A DNA stretch of 64,000 bases from an uncultured Paracoccus sp. (GTDB lineage Bacteria > Pseudomonadota > Alphaproteobacteria > Rhodobacterales > Rhodobacteraceae), in contig NZ_CANKWH010000004.1 of NCBI RefSeq assembly GCF_947487305.1, forward strand, positions 124,001 through 188,000, in the 5' to 3' direction. The position numbers and the translations under genes were made by a program. The notes under the pieces were generated by a model. The model was given only the letters and a program-made list of their open reading frames with translations. It did not search any database and was not told the origin of the DNA. Below, piece after piece: positions 55,228-64,000 of the stretch (the first letter of the stretch is position 1; every line of letters begins with the position of its first letter).

Positions 55228-56250
55228 TTGTACTCGATCAACCCGGCCTTGCGCCCCAAGAGGCGGCGCAGGTGGAATTCCGAGATGCCCATGGCCTCGG
55301 GAAACTTCGACAGCATCAGGAAAACGGCGCGCAGCCGGCCGTCACCATCGCTCCCCTCGCGCCGGGCCATACGCGCCACCTGCAACGGATAAACCAGCAG
55401 CGCCAGAAGCGCCCATGGCCCGATCAGCAGCGCCGCCATCAGGATCAGCGCGGGGATCACCAGCGCCCAAATCAGCGCGCGCCGGGTCTCGCGCCGCCAG
55501 AAGGGTTCGACGCCGCTGCGATGCAGCCAGCTGCCCTCGGCAAAGGCATGTCCCGCACGACGGGCGCGGCGCCACCATTGGCCGAAGCGGTGCATATCGG
55601 CGTCATGGAGGGTCATCGGCACGTCGAGCCGGCGAATGGTCATGCCGCTTTGGCGCAGGCGCAGGCACATCTCGGGTTCCTCGCCGGCAATCATGTCGTC
55701 GCGATAGCCGCCGATCGCCGCCAGCACCTCGATCCGCGCCATCATGTCACCGCCGACCGCCATGGCCGACCGGCGTATCCCATTCGGTATCGCAGAGCCG
55801 GTTGTAGATCGAGGCCTCGGGAAAACGTTCGCGCCGCCGCCCGGCGACGACGCCCAGTTGCGGATCGGCAGCCAGGGCGGCGCGGGCGGTATCGATCCAG
55901 GCCGGCTCGATCTGGCAATCTCCATCGACGAACTGCACCAAGCCTTCACCGTGACCCTGATCCAGCAGGTGTTGCAGCCCGGTATTGCGCGCCCGCGCGG
56001 CAGTGAAGGGAATGGAGGTATCCAGCTGCAGAACCTGCGCGCCGAGTCGGCTGGCTGCAGTGATGCTGCCATCGGTTGACCCCGAATCAACATAGACGAT
56101 CGGGGCCGCTTGACCCTGCAGCGACGTCAGACAGGCGACCAGGCGCTCGCCCTCGTTGCGGCCGATCACGATTGCCGCAACCATGGCGGGTTTGTCAGCC
56201 TCGCGCAGGATGTCGAAGGCTTTATCGGCATTTGCAGTTGTGAACTTCAT
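55224..56250 (-). pseudogene. Glycosyltransferase family 2, disrupted by a +1 frameshift
   Basis: The N-terminal half reads in one frame from ATG 56250 (MKFTTANADKAF...): VAAIVIGRNEGERLVACLTSL, VYVDSGSTDGS, VQFVDGDCQIEPAW, then RLCDTEWDTPVGHGGRR and stop at 55747. The C-terminal half is in another frame: MAVGGDMMARIEVLAAIGGYRDDMIAGEEPEMCLRLRQ, WWRRARRAGHAFAEG, plus two helices and FHLRRLLGRKAG to 55224. Removing one C from GGCCATGG near 55764 joins them as PVGMAVGGDMM. Both halves are intact otherwise, so it is a recent mutation, sequencing error or recoding site. Confidence 0.8.
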
Positions 56251-56322
56251 GTGCCAGACGTTAGCATGGGCTTCGGTGGGGCTGTATGGTTTTTCGCTTG
56301 CGCGTTTGGGAGAGTTTCGGAT

Positions 56323-57033
56323 TTGATACAACGCCACCACACCGGCAACCATCTCGAGTCTGCACCGTCGAGCGCCGTCCCCCGCAGCCGCAAGGCGCTG
56401 AGCCGGGCAGAGCGCGAGGAGCTGGACGTCGCATCTCGCTTCTCGGTGCTGCGCACGAGGCTTTTGCAGGAAATGAACCGACAGCGCTGGCGCCGTCTTG
56501 GCGTCTGCCCGATCACCGATGGTGCCGGGGCGACCTATGTCGCTGCCAATCTGGCGCTTGCCGCCGCGCGCCTGCCAAATTCAGACGTCTTGCTGGTCGA
56601 TCTGGCACTCGGCCATCCCTCGGTGGCGATGCAGATGGGCATTGCCGGCGATTTCCGCTTCATCAGCTACCTGCGCGGCGAGGATCTGCAGCCGGACGAG
56701 TTCGTGACCCGGATCGAAGGCGATGCCAATCTGCGTTGCTTCACCTCTGGGCGCGCCATCCCGGGCGGTGCCGAATTGCTGCAGGACGAGGTGACACGTG
56801 AGCGCATCGACCGGCTGGTGGCCGAGTCCGGATGCGATCTCGCGATTTTTGATCTGTCCCCGGTTCTTGGCACGGATGAAGGGCTGGCTGGCTTGCCGGT
56901 GATGGATGCCGTGCTGCTGGTCGCCGATGGCCGGGCCGGAAACGGCCAGCAAGTCACCGATTGCCAGCGCCTGCTGGCCGACATGCCGCCCCTTCTGGGC
57001 GTCGTGTTGAACAAGGCTGAGGATATGGGGTAA
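56323..57033 (+). CDS. BY-kinase/CpsD-like polysaccharide ATPase with degenerate P-loop
   Basis: A 236-residue protein from a TTG start at 56323 with GGGAGAG 9 bases upstream. The fold is that of CpsD/ExoP kinase domains: SRFSVLRTRLLQEM, ICPITDGAGATYVAANLALAAAR, DVLLVDLALGHPSVAMQMG and LAIFDLSPVLGTDEGL. The Walker A Lys is missing (GAGAT in place of G-x-GKT/S), the A' DxDxR is DLALG, and there is no Tyr-rich tail. So ATP turnover and autokinase activity are doubtful; it may act as a structural partner of the next gene's product, 4 bases downstream. Confidence 0.8.
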   Translation: MIQRHHTGNHLESAPSSAVPRSRKALSRAEREELDVASRFSVLRTRLLQEMNRQRWRRLGVCPITDGAGATYVAANLALAAARLPNSDVLLVDLALGHPSVAMQMGIAGDFRFISYLRGEDLQPDEFVTRIEGDANLRCFTSGRAIPGGAELLQDEVTRERIDRLVAESGCDLAIFDLSPVLGTDEGLAGLPVMDAVLLVADGRAGNGQQVTDCQRLLADMPPLLGVVLNKAEDMG

Positions 57034-57037
57034 CGCG

Positions 57038-58540
57038 ATGGGTCCGATTCAATCCATTGGCGATCTCGCATCGCTGATCTGGAGGCGCCTGCCGCTGATC
57101 CTGACGATCCTCTTGGCCGGGCTGCTGCTGTCGCTTTACCTGGCGGTCACATCGCCTCCCGCCTACGAGGCGCGGACGGTCATCCAGGTCGATGCGCCGG
57201 TGATCTTTGACCCGGTCACTCGCTCGGCCCCACCGGCGTCGCTGCGCGTGCAGCAGATCGAACAGCGGCTGATGTCGCGCGAAAATCTGCTGCGGCTGAT
57301 CAGTCAGTACGGTCTGTTCGACGGTGCCGAAAGGATGCCCGAGAGCGCCAAGCTCGAGGTCATGCGGACGCAGACCCGGATCGAAAGCGTCGCCTCTTCG
57401 GCCATTGGCCCCGACAATTCGATGAACCTTGCGGCGCTGGTCATCTCGGCCCGCGCCGGCACCGCACAGACTGCGGCCGCGGTGGCCAATGATCTGGCCA
57501 ATGACGTGGTGACAAGCTATCGCCGCGACCGCGATGCGCGGATCAACGAATCCTCGGAGTTCCTGACGACCGAGCTGAAGCGGATCGAGACCGATCTGGA
57601 CGTTCGAGATCGGGCCATCGCAGCCTATGCCTCGGAGAACGAGGACTCGCTGCCTGAGGCACGAGCCTTTCACCAGTCCGAACTCGTCAGCCTGTCGCAG
57701 CGGGAAACCCTGACCGAGCAGGCGCTGATGCAGCTGCGCCGCGATCGCCTTGCGCTCGAGCGGACCGAGATGAGCGATGAAAGCAGCAGCATCGTCCAGC
57801 AGCTGCGCGCGACCGAGGTCGCTCTGGCGCAGGCGCGCCGGACTCTGCCTTCGGGTCATCCGGAAATTCGCCGCCTGGAAGAAACCATCCGCGCGATCAC
57901 CGAAGGCAGCAGCGACACCACCTCGGCGGGGCTGGGTCGGCAGCTCAGCATGATCGACGAACAGGTCGCGAATATGGAGCTGGATCTGGATGCGATTGTG
58001 GCCCGGCGCGGTGCGATCTCGAATGCGCAGAACCGCATGCCGCAAGTGGCACAGGTCTATGAGCAGATGCAGCGTTCGCGGCAGAACCTGAGCGACCAAT
58101 ATAACGAGATGTCCCGGCGACTGGCCGAGATCGACGCGCTGCGGCTCTTGGCCGACAATGACCAGACCGAGAACATGGTGATCCTCGAACCGGCGATTCC
58201 TCCCGAGTTTCCGGTCGCCTCGAACCGCAAGCGCAGCGCCATCCTGGGGACGTTTCTCAGCATTGCCGTGTCGGGTGGTCTGGCGCTGCTTCTGGACCTG
58301 ATGAACCCGGTGCTGCGCAATGCGCGACAGTTCGAGGCCGTTACCGGCCTGCGCCCGCTGATCGCGCTCGGTTATCGACCGACGGCGCGCGACCGGACCT
58401 GGCTGACGATCAGGTTCGTCTATATCGGCTTCCTGCTGTTGGCCGCCTTGGTCGCAACCCTGTGGTTGATCGATCTGATGCCCGAATGGCTGGCTCGGAT
58501 GCTGCCGCCCTCGGTGCGGGTCGGTGTCCCCAGCAGCTGA
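57038..58540 (+). CDS. Wzz/GumC-type chain-length determinant protein
   Basis: A 500-residue polysaccharide co-polymerase. A first membrane helix at about 17-35 (LPLILTILLAGLLLSLYLAV), a Wzz domain, and a long coiled-coil periplasmic part (about 150-380). A second helix at about 402-422 has the P-rich motif EPAIPPEFPVASNRKR just before it. A third helix lies near 455-475. The C-terminal kinase domain is absent, being encoded separately upstream, as in Gram-positive systems. It controls length or export of exopolysaccharide. Confidence 0.88.
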   Translation: MGPIQSIGDLASLIWRRLPLILTILLAGLLLSLYLAVTSPPAYEARTVIQVDAPVIFDPVTRSAPPASLRVQQIEQRLMSRENLLRLISQYGLFDGAERMPESAKLEVMRTQTRIESVASSAIGPDNSMNLAALVISARAGTAQTAAAVANDLANDVVTSYRRDRDARINESSEFLTTELKRIETDLDVRDRAIAAYASENEDSLPEARAFHQSELVSLSQRETLTEQALMQLRRDRLALERTEMSDESSSIVQQLRATEVALAQARRTLPSGHPEIRRLEETIRAITEGSSDTTSAGLGRQLSMIDEQVANMELDLDAIVARRGAISNAQNRMPQVAQVYEQMQRSRQNLSDQYNEMSRRLAEIDALRLLADNDQTENMVILEPAIPPEFPVASNRKRSAILGTFLSIAVSGGLALLLDLMNPVLRNARQFEAVTGLRPLIALGYRPTARDRTWLTIRFVYIGFLLLAALVATLWLIDLMPEWLARMLPPSVRVGVPSS

Positions 58541-58581
58541 AACGGCCGACGAACGGGCAGCACAGGTGTAACCCGCCGGGT

Positions 58582-59949
58582 TCAGCCGACCTGCGTCAAG
58601 GCCCGGATCTGGTCGAGCCTCGGCAACAGGATCAGCGATAGCCCGATCGCCGCGATCAGGGCAAAGACCCCGTCATGCAGGGGATCCCAGGCCTTATGCC
58701 GCCGGGCCAGCAAGGCGACCGCCGGGTAGGAGAGGATATTGCCGACCGCCTGCCCGATCAGCGCGCCATAGAGGCCGGCGACATGCGAGCCGAACCAGAA
58801 GCAACTGAGAAACAACACGGCGCGGGCGGCGGTCAGATAGAAAAAGCCCCGGGAATCTCCGGCAGCCAGCGCCGGAAGATCATTCCCCAGCAGGATGATC
58901 TGCGGTACCACCACGCTCGCGATCAGCGTGATCATGATCCCGGATTCCCGATATCGATCATCGTAAAGCAGATCGACGATCCACGGGCCCAGAAAGGCGA
59001 CGAGCAGGGTTGCGAACACGATCCCCCCCGTCAGGGCAAAGCGGATGCGGCGGACGCGGTCGAACTCGTCGCGACCGGCACTGGGCGGTGATTCCCGGTA
59101 AAGCGGAATCATGATCCGGGACACGATCGCTCCCCCCAGCATCAGGGGGAAGCTGGCGAGGAAGAAGCCGATATTGTAGAGGCCAAGCTGGGTCAGCGAG
59201 AGATAGCGGCCAAGGATCGCCTTGTCGCCCTGACCGATCAGAAAGCCCATGATCGTGCTTGGAAAGATCCATTTGCCAAAGCTGGTCAGCTCATGGACGG
59301 CCGCGCGATCCCAATGCAGGCGGTCATGATGGCCCGGGATCATCCACAGAATGATCAGGATGCGCACGATGCCGCCAATGGCCAGCATCACCACCATGGC
59401 CCAGACCGAGCCGGTGATCCATGCAAGGATGACCAGCATGACCGAGGTGATTACCTGCGACAGCAGATCGGCCTTGGTGACCTGACGCAGGGACATGTGC
59501 CGCTCGGCCGTCAGGACCCGCATCGGCGTCAGCCCATGGATGACCGTGCCGAAGCCCGCGACAAAGAGATAGGGCGCAAGCTCGGGGGCGTCATAAAAGC
59601 GGGCGAAGGGCACGGCCATGGCACAGCAGGCCAGCCACAGTGCCACGCCACGCATGATCTCGATGGTCCAGGCGGTGTTGAGGAAATCCGGGTCATCGCC
59701 GCGCGGACTGCGCAACACCGAGGGTCGGGTGCCGACATCGGAAAAGTTGTTCAGCCCCTGAATCAGCACCATGATCAGCGCCATGGTGCCGAAGGCGCTG
59801 GGGAACAGCAGCCGCGCGAGTGCCAGATTAACCACAAGGCGCAGGGCCTGCCCGCCACCAAAGCCGGCCAGGATCCACATGCCGCTGCGCAGGGCGCGCC
59901 ACGACAGGCCCTCATCGTGATAAAGCCGGGAGGTCAGGCGTCGGATCAT
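58582..59949 (-). CDS. Polysaccharide flippase (Wzx/PST family)
   Basis: A 455-residue integral membrane protein with about 12-14 helices, of the MATE/Polysacc_synt_3 type: WILAGFGGGQALRLVVNLALARLLFPSAFGTMALIMVLIQGLNNFSDVG is the family N-terminus. It moves undecaprenyl-linked repeat units across the inner membrane. ATG 59949 follows GAGGA; a GTG at 59997 is possible. It is convergent with the Wzz-like gene. No Wzy polymerase is seen in this window. Confidence 0.88.
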   Translation of the reverse strand: MIRRLTSRLYHDEGLSWRALRSGMWILAGFGGGQALRLVVNLALARLLFPSAFGTMALIMVLIQGLNNFSDVGTRPSVLRSPRGDDPDFLNTAWTIEIMRGVALWLACCAMAVPFARFYDAPELAPYLFVAGFGTVIHGLTPMRVLTAERHMSLRQVTKADLLSQVITSVMLVILAWITGSVWAMVVMLAIGGIVRILIILWMIPGHHDRLHWDRAAVHELTSFGKWIFPSTIMGFLIGQGDKAILGRYLSLTQLGLYNIGFFLASFPLMLGGAIVSRIMIPLYRESPPSAGRDEFDRVRRIRFALTGGIVFATLLVAFLGPWIVDLLYDDRYRESGIMITLIASVVVPQIILLGNDLPALAAGDSRGFFYLTAARAVLFLSCFWFGSHVAGLYGALIGQAVGNILSYPAVALLARRHKAWDPLHDGVFALIAAIGLSLILLPRLDQIRALTQVG

Positions 59950-60107
59950 CTGGGCGGTCGGTCCTCGTGTAACGAAAGCAACTCGGTCACGGACCACTCT
60001 GATCAGAGGTCGTGCGGGATCGGCGGCGAATCCCCGGCGACAATGAAGGATGGCATGTAAACCCGAGGGTTTTCAATCATCCTTGCGTCCACCATAGGAC
60101 CCGTCGC

Positions 60108-60860
60108 TTACGCCGTGCCAAGCGCCGTGACGATCGGGCCGAAATCGCTGGCCTTCAGGCTGGCGCCGCCGACCAGCGCGCCGTTCACATGAGCGATGGC
60201 AAAGATCTCGGCCGCATTGCCCGGTTTGACGCTGCCACCGTAGAGCAGGCTCATCTCGTCGCCATCGGCGAAACGCACGGCAAGGCGGTCGCGCATCAGC
60301 TGGTGAACCTCGGCGATCTGGTCGTTGGTGGGGGTGCGGCCGGTGCCGATGGCCCAGATCGGTTCATAGGCGATCACCGTATTGGCGGCAGTGGCCCCCT
60401 CGGGGATCGAGCCCGCCAGTTGCGCGGCGATCACGTCCAGAGTCTCGCCGGCGTCGCGCTGTGCCTCGCTTTCGCCGACGCAGATGATCGCCACCAGCCC
60501 GGCCCGATGCGCTGCTGCCGCCTTGGCCGCAACTTCGGCATCGGTCTCGCCATGATCGGTGCGGCGCTCGGAATGGCCGAGGATCACATGGCTCGCACCC
60601 GCATCCTTCAACTGCGCCGCCGAGATGTCGCCGGTATGCGCGCCGGAGGCGGCGGCATGGCAATCCTGTCCGCCGACGGAAATGTTGCCAGCAAGGCCCG
60701 AGACACGGGCGGCCATCGGATGGATAAGCACGGCGGGCGGGCAGATCAGCACATCGCAGCCCGGCGCGGCGACACCACGCGTCAGCGCGTCGATCTGATC
60801 CAGCGCGGCCAGATCGCCGTTCATCTTCCAGTTTCCGGCGGCAAGCTTACGCGGTGCCAT
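60108..60860 (-). CDS. tpiA: Triosephosphate isomerase
   Basis: Glycolytic enzyme interconverting DHAP and glyceraldehyde-3-phosphate. 250 residues. Catalytic Lys in AAGNWKMN, His in [10 protein letters not shown] and Glu in [16 protein letters not shown] are all present; the phosphate loop is [14 protein letters not shown] 60860 with AGGAGGGATAATC upstream. Not in an obvious operon. Confidence 0.96.
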   Translation of the reverse strand: MAPRKLAAGNWKMNGDLAALDQIDALTRGVAAPGCDVLICPPAVLIHPMAARVSGLAGNISVGGQDCHAAASGAHTGDISAAQLKDAGASHVILGHSERRTDHGETDAEVAAKAAAAHRAGLVAIICVGESEAQRDAGETLDVIAAQLAGSIPEGATAANTVIAYEPIWAIGTGRTPTNDQIAEVHQLMRDRLAVRFADGDEMSLLYGGSVKPGNAAEIFAIAHVNGALVGGASLKASDFGPIVTALGTA

Positions 60861-60939
60861 GATTATCCCTCCTGCGATTTCTCGAGGACGGGATTAAGCT
60901 GCCCCCGCGCAAGGATCAAGGCGGGGCGCAACAAGGGGC

Positions 60940-61314
60940 TCAGGCGCCTTGCGCGCGCGCGCCTTCCAGCGGCTCGAAGCGGATGGATTCACCGCAGCCG
61001 CAGGTGTCGGTGACATTCGGGTTGCGGAACTTGAAGCCGGATTCCAACAGGCCGGTTTCGTAATCGATCACCGTCCCGAACAGGAACATCTGCGCCATCG
61101 GCGCGATCAGCACCCGCGCCTCGCCCTGTTCGACCACCTCGTCGGCCTTGTCGGCAGCCTGGGCTAGCTCCATCGTGTATTCCATCCCGGCGCAGCCGCC
61201 CTTTTTCAGGCCGATGCGCAGACCGACGGCCCGCTTGCCCGTCATCAGCCGGGCAATCTGCCGCTCGGCGGCGGGGGTGATGGTGACGGGGCTTTTCCCC
61301 GGAATTCCGAACAT
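60940..61314 (-). CDS. HesB/IscA-type iron-sulfur cluster assembly protein
   Basis: A 124-residue A-type carrier. The three conserved Cys lie in KKGGCAGMEY and TDTCGCGES. The body reads VTITPAAERQIARLM and LFGTVIDYETGLLESGFKFRNPN. It transfers Fe-S clusters to apoproteins. It lies 75 bases downstream of the SufT-like gene, so the two may be co-expressed, as the last genes of a suf locus split elsewhere. Confidence 0.92.
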   Translation of the reverse strand: MFGIPGKSPVTITPAAERQIARLMTGKRAVGLRIGLKKGGCAGMEYTMELAQAADKADEVVEQGEARVLIAPMAQMFLFGTVIDYETGLLESGFKFRNPNVTDTCGCGESIRFEPLEGARAQGA

Positions 61315-61389
61315 GGCTGGGCCTTTCGATCCTTTATGCCATAGATAAGGTCGCGGCCCGACCGGCTCAAGTGCCGGCGGCAGCGCCGC

Positions 61390-61749
61390 TTACATGAATC
61401 CCAGTTCCAGCCGGGCCTCGTCGGACATCATGTCCATGCCCCATTGCGGATCGAAGGTCATGGCGACATCGACCTGCTTCACCCCGGGCAGGGGTTCGAT
61501 GGCATCGGCGACCCAGCCCGGCATCTCGCCGGCGACGGGACAGCCGGGGGCGGTCAGGGTCATGACCACGTTCACCGCGTTTTCGGCATCGATCTCGATT
61601 GTGTAGATCAGGCCCAGATCGAAGATGTTCACCGGGATCTCCGGGTCATAGACGGTCTTGCACGCCTCGACCACCTGCTCGTAGAGCGGATGCTCGGTCG
61701 TCGATGGCCGGATCAGCGGCGCGCCTTCCATCAGGGGCTCAGAGCTCAT
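61390..61749 (-). CDS. SufT/MIP18-type (DUF59) Fe-S assembly protein
   Basis: A 119-residue protein of the DUF59 family. The core [21 protein letters not shown] and the conserved Cys in [12 protein letters not shown] are diagnostic, and the C-terminal [20 protein letters not shown] is typical of SUF-linked members. ATG 61749 with GAGGA 7 bases upstream. It helps Fe-S maturation and is paired with the A-type carrier gene downstream. Confidence 0.9.
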   Translation of the reverse strand: MSSEPLMEGAPLIRPSTTEHPLYEQVVEACKTVYDPEIPVNIFDLGLIYTIEIDAENAVNVVMTLTAPGCPVAGEMPGWVADAIEPLPGVKQVDVAMTFDPQWGMDMMSDEARLELGFM

Positions 61750-61904
61750 GTCATGTCCTCGGCAATTCCGACAGTTTATATAGGCCTCGATCGGCCTCGG
61801 GTCCAGAGGGCGAGGCGCCTCAAAGACAGCCGTGTTTTGCGCCCGCGTTGCGCCAGCCGAGCAAAGCCGGTAAGGACGCACGGTTGCAGATCCCGGACCC
61901 CGCC

Positions 61905-63035
61905 ATGACCGACCGATTTTCCTTTGCCCTCAACGCCACCGATGGCCGCGCCCGCACCGGCACCATCCACACCCCGAGGGGCGAGGTGCGCACCCCGGCC
62001 TTCATGCCGGTGGGCACCGCCGCGACGGTCAAGGCGATGCTGCCCGAAAGCGTGCGCCAGACCGGGGCCGACATCCTGCTGGGCAACACCTATCACCTGA
62101 TGCTGCGGCCGGGGGCCGAACGGATCGCAAGGCTGGGCGGGCTTCACCGGTTCATGAACTGGCAGCGCCCGATCCTGACCGATAGCGGCGGGTTCCAGGT
62201 GATGAGCCTTGCCGGCCTGCGCAAGCTGACCGAGGAGGGCGTGACCTTTTCCAGCCATGTCGACGGCTCGAAGCATTTCCTCTCGCCCGAGACCAGCATG
62301 GAGATCCAGCGCCTGCTGGGCAGCGATATCGTCATGGCCTTCGACGAATGCCCGGCCCTGCCGGCGGCGGAAGAGGATGTGGCGAAATCCATGCGCCTGT
62401 CGATGCGGTGGGCGCAGCGGTCACGCGACGCCTTCGGCGACCGTCCGGGCCATGCGCTCTTCGGGATCATGCAGGGCGGTGTTACTCGCGAATTGCGCGA
62501 GGAAAGTGCCGAGGCGCTGAAAGCCATCGGCTTCGAGGGTTATGCCATCGGCGGTCTTGCCGTGGGCGAGGGGCAGGAGGCGATGCTGGGTGTGCTCGAC
62601 TATGCCCCCGGCCTCTTGCCCGAGGATCGGCCGCGCTACCTGATGGGGGTGGGCAAGCCCGATGACATCGTCGGCGCCGTCCAGCGCGGCATCGACATGA
62701 TGGATTGCGTGCTGCCCTCGCGCTCGGGCCGCACCGGGCAGGCCTGGACCCGGCGCGGGCAGGTGAACATCAAGAACGCCCGCCATGCCGACGACCCGCG
62801 CCCGCTGGACGAGGCCTGCAGCTGCCCGGCCTGCACCGGCTACAGCCGCGCCTATCTGCACCATGTCTTCCGCTCGGGCGAGATGATCTCGGGCATGTTG
62901 TTGACCTGGCACAACCTGCATTATTATCAGGAATTGATGGCAGGGCTGCGCGAGGCGATCGCGGCGCAGCGTCTGGATGATTTCGTCGCGGAATTTCACG
63001 CGATGCGCGAAGGCGGCGATATTCCGCCGCTGTAA
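61905..63035 (+). CDS. tgt: tRNA-guanine transglycosylase
   Basis: Exchanges guanine-34 for preQ1 in queuosine tRNAs. 376 residues. Substrate and catalytic Asp residues lie in [13 protein letters not shown] and [27 protein letters not shown] matches the family. The zinc site is [18 protein letters not shown] (three Cys and a His). ATG 61905. It is divergent from the SufT-like gene. Confidence 0.97.
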   Translation: MTDRFSFALNATDGRARTGTIHTPRGEVRTPAFMPVGTAATVKAMLPESVRQTGADILLGNTYHLMLRPGAERIARLGGLHRFMNWQRPILTDSGGFQVMSLAGLRKLTEEGVTFSSHVDGSKHFLSPETSMEIQRLLGSDIVMAFDECPALPAAEEDVAKSMRLSMRWAQRSRDAFGDRPGHALFGIMQGGVTRELREESAEALKAIGFEGYAIGGLAVGEGQEAMLGVLDYAPGLLPEDRPRYLMGVGKPDDIVGAVQRGIDMMDCVLPSRSGRTGQAWTRRGQVNIKNARHADDPRPLDEACSCPACTGYSRAYLHHVFRSGEMISGMLLTWHNLHYYQELMAGLREAIAAQRLDDFVAEFHAMREGGDIPPL

Positions 63036-63137
63036 CGGCAGTCTGCGCCGATGCTCGCGCTTTTCTTTTCACGGGCGACCGCCTAAGGATTTGCGATCCA
63101 GGCGGACGAACCGCCCCTTTTCAACTGTATGGGCCGC

Positions 63138-64000
63138 ATGAGCGACAAGATCACCACCATAACCACGACCGAAGAGCTGGCCAAATTCTGCGAGGCCGCC
63201 AAGGCCGAGGCCTATGTCACGCTCGATACCGAATTCCTGCGCGAGCGGACCTATTATTCCAAGCTCTGCCTGATCCAGATGGCCCTGCCACCCGCCTCGA
63301 CCGCCAAGATCGCGGGCGGGCAGGCGGTGCTGGTCGATCCGATGGTGAAGGGCCTGTCGCTGGAGCCGCTTTATGACCTCTTCCGCCACAAGGCGACGGT
63401 CAAGGTGTTCCACGCCGCGCGGCAGGATCTGGAGATCTTCTTCCACGATGCCGGCATCTTCCCCGAACCGCTGTTCGACACGCAGGTCGCGGCCATGGTC
63501 TGCGGCTTTGGCGAGCAGGTCGGCTACGAGACGCTGGTGCGCAAGATCGTCAAGGCCGATCTGGACAAGTCCTCGCGCTTCACCGACTGGTCGCGCCGGC
63601 CCCTGTCGGATGCGCAAAAGGCCTATGCGCTGGCCGATGTGACCCATCTGCGCCAAATCTACGAACACCTGGCGGCACAGCTGAGGAAATCCGGGCGCGA
63701 AAGCTGGCTGGCCGAGGAGATCGGCGTGCTGGAAGACCCCGAGACCTATATCACCCGGCCCGAGGATGCCTGGCAGCGGGTGCGCACGCGCTCGAACTCG
63801 CCGCGCTTCCTTGCCATCCTGCGCGAACTGGCCCGCTTCCGCGAGACCTATGCGCAGGAACGCGACGTGCCGCGCTCGCGGGTCTACAAGGACGATGCGA
63901 TGATCGAGCTGGCCTCGACCAAGCCGGCGGACGAGGGCGATCTGGGCAAGTCGCGTCTGCTGCTGCGCGAGGCGCGGCGGGGCGAGATCGCGGCAGGTAT
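63138..64000 (+). CDS. rnd: Ribonuclease D (3' end outside window)
   Basis: 3'-5' exoribonuclease of the DEDDy class, for tRNA and stable RNA trimming. About 287 residues are visible, without a stop before the window edge. Exo I has TLDTEFLRERTYY (Asp and Glu), Exo II FHAARQDLEIF (Asp), Exo III YALADVTHLRQIY (Tyr and Asp). The first HRDC-type region begins near RSNSPRFLAILRELARFRE. Start at ATG 63138 (MSDKITTI); an ATG three codons earlier (63129) is equally possible since no clear ribosome site is seen. Confidence 0.94.
   Translation, partial: MSDKITTITTTEELAKFCEAAKAEAYVTLDTEFLRERTYYSKLCLIQMALPPASTAKIAGGQAVLVDPMVKGLSLEPLYDLFRHKATVKVFHAARQDLEIFFHDAGIFPEPLFDTQVAAMVCGFGEQVGYETLVRKIVKADLDKSSRFTDWSRRPLSDAQKAYALADVTHLRQIYEHLAAQLRKSGRESWLAEEIGVLEDPETYITRPEDAWQRVRTRSNSPRFLAILRELARFRETYAQERDVPRSRVYKDDAMIELASTKPADEGDLGKSRLLLREARRGEIAAG

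Overview
This is a high-GC chromosomal window from an alphaproteobacterium, almost certainly Rhodobacteraceae/Paracoccaceae and probably Paracoccus. The evidence is a RutR-controlled reductive pyrimidine operon, a permuted two-piece tmRNA whose tag reads ANDNRAPVALAA, an sspB/DUF4169/ribbon-helix-helix neighbourhood around fumC, CtrA-type TTAA-N7-TTAA boxes, and many ATGA/GTGA/TGATG start-stop overlaps. I found no tRNA, rRNA, CRISPR array, phage or complete insertion sequence.

Layout. 0-5 kb: the end of a response-regulator/PepSY two-component locus, a YitT-type membrane protein, a lipoprotein lytic transglycosylase and two small uncharacterised genes. 5-14.5 kb: one long leftward operon (beta-alanine/omega-amino-acid aminotransferase, N-carbamoyl-beta-alanine amidase, a DUF1801-like protein, dihydropyrimidinase, an unknown membrane protein, and an NMT1-type ABC importer of ATPase, two permeases and binding protein). 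It is divergent from rutR, with a near-consensus RutR operator between them; the first pathway enzyme (dihydropyrimidine dehydrogenase) is not here. 14.6-24.6 kb: kup, a TAXI binding protein, a TetR regulator, a YcbK/YcbB-like murein pair, an lpxD-acp-ketosynthase cassette and a LysR regulator. 24.7-30.5 kb: purine catabolism (xdhABC, guanine deaminase).

30.6-35.2 kb: a tight four-gene cassette, colD-like PLP 3-dehydratase (active-site His in place of Lys), gmd, manC and an fcl/colC-like epimerase-reductase. Together they predict synthesis of GDP-L-colitose, a 3,6-dideoxyhexose for surface polysaccharide. 35.2-41.8 kb: a FadB/FadJ-type beta-oxidation enzyme, a thioesterase, two small regulatory-type proteins, fumC, a DapA-family aldolase, sspB and the two-piece ssrA (tmRNA). 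SspB delivers tmRNA-tagged proteins to ClpXP, so substrate tag and adaptor genes are adjacent.

42-52.6 kb: a polyamine-type binding protein, a TPM-domain protein, PPK2, metA, an unknown P-loop ATPase, a FadL-like porin, guaB and a CoA-transferase/acyl-CoA dehydrogenase pair. 53-60 kb: an exopolysaccharide region with an ExoY-like priming transferase, two family-2 glycosyltransferases (one frameshifted), a degenerate BY-kinase-like ATPase with a non-ATG start, a Wzz/GumC-like chain-length protein and a Wzx-type flippase. 60-64 kb: tpiA, two Fe-S assembly genes, tgt and the start of rnd.

The best leads for follow-up are the predicted colitose cassette, the operator-controlled pyrimidine operon with two uncharacterised members, the tmRNA/sspB pair, the degenerate EPS ATPase with its frameshifted glycosyltransferase neighbour, and several unexplained intergenic structures.
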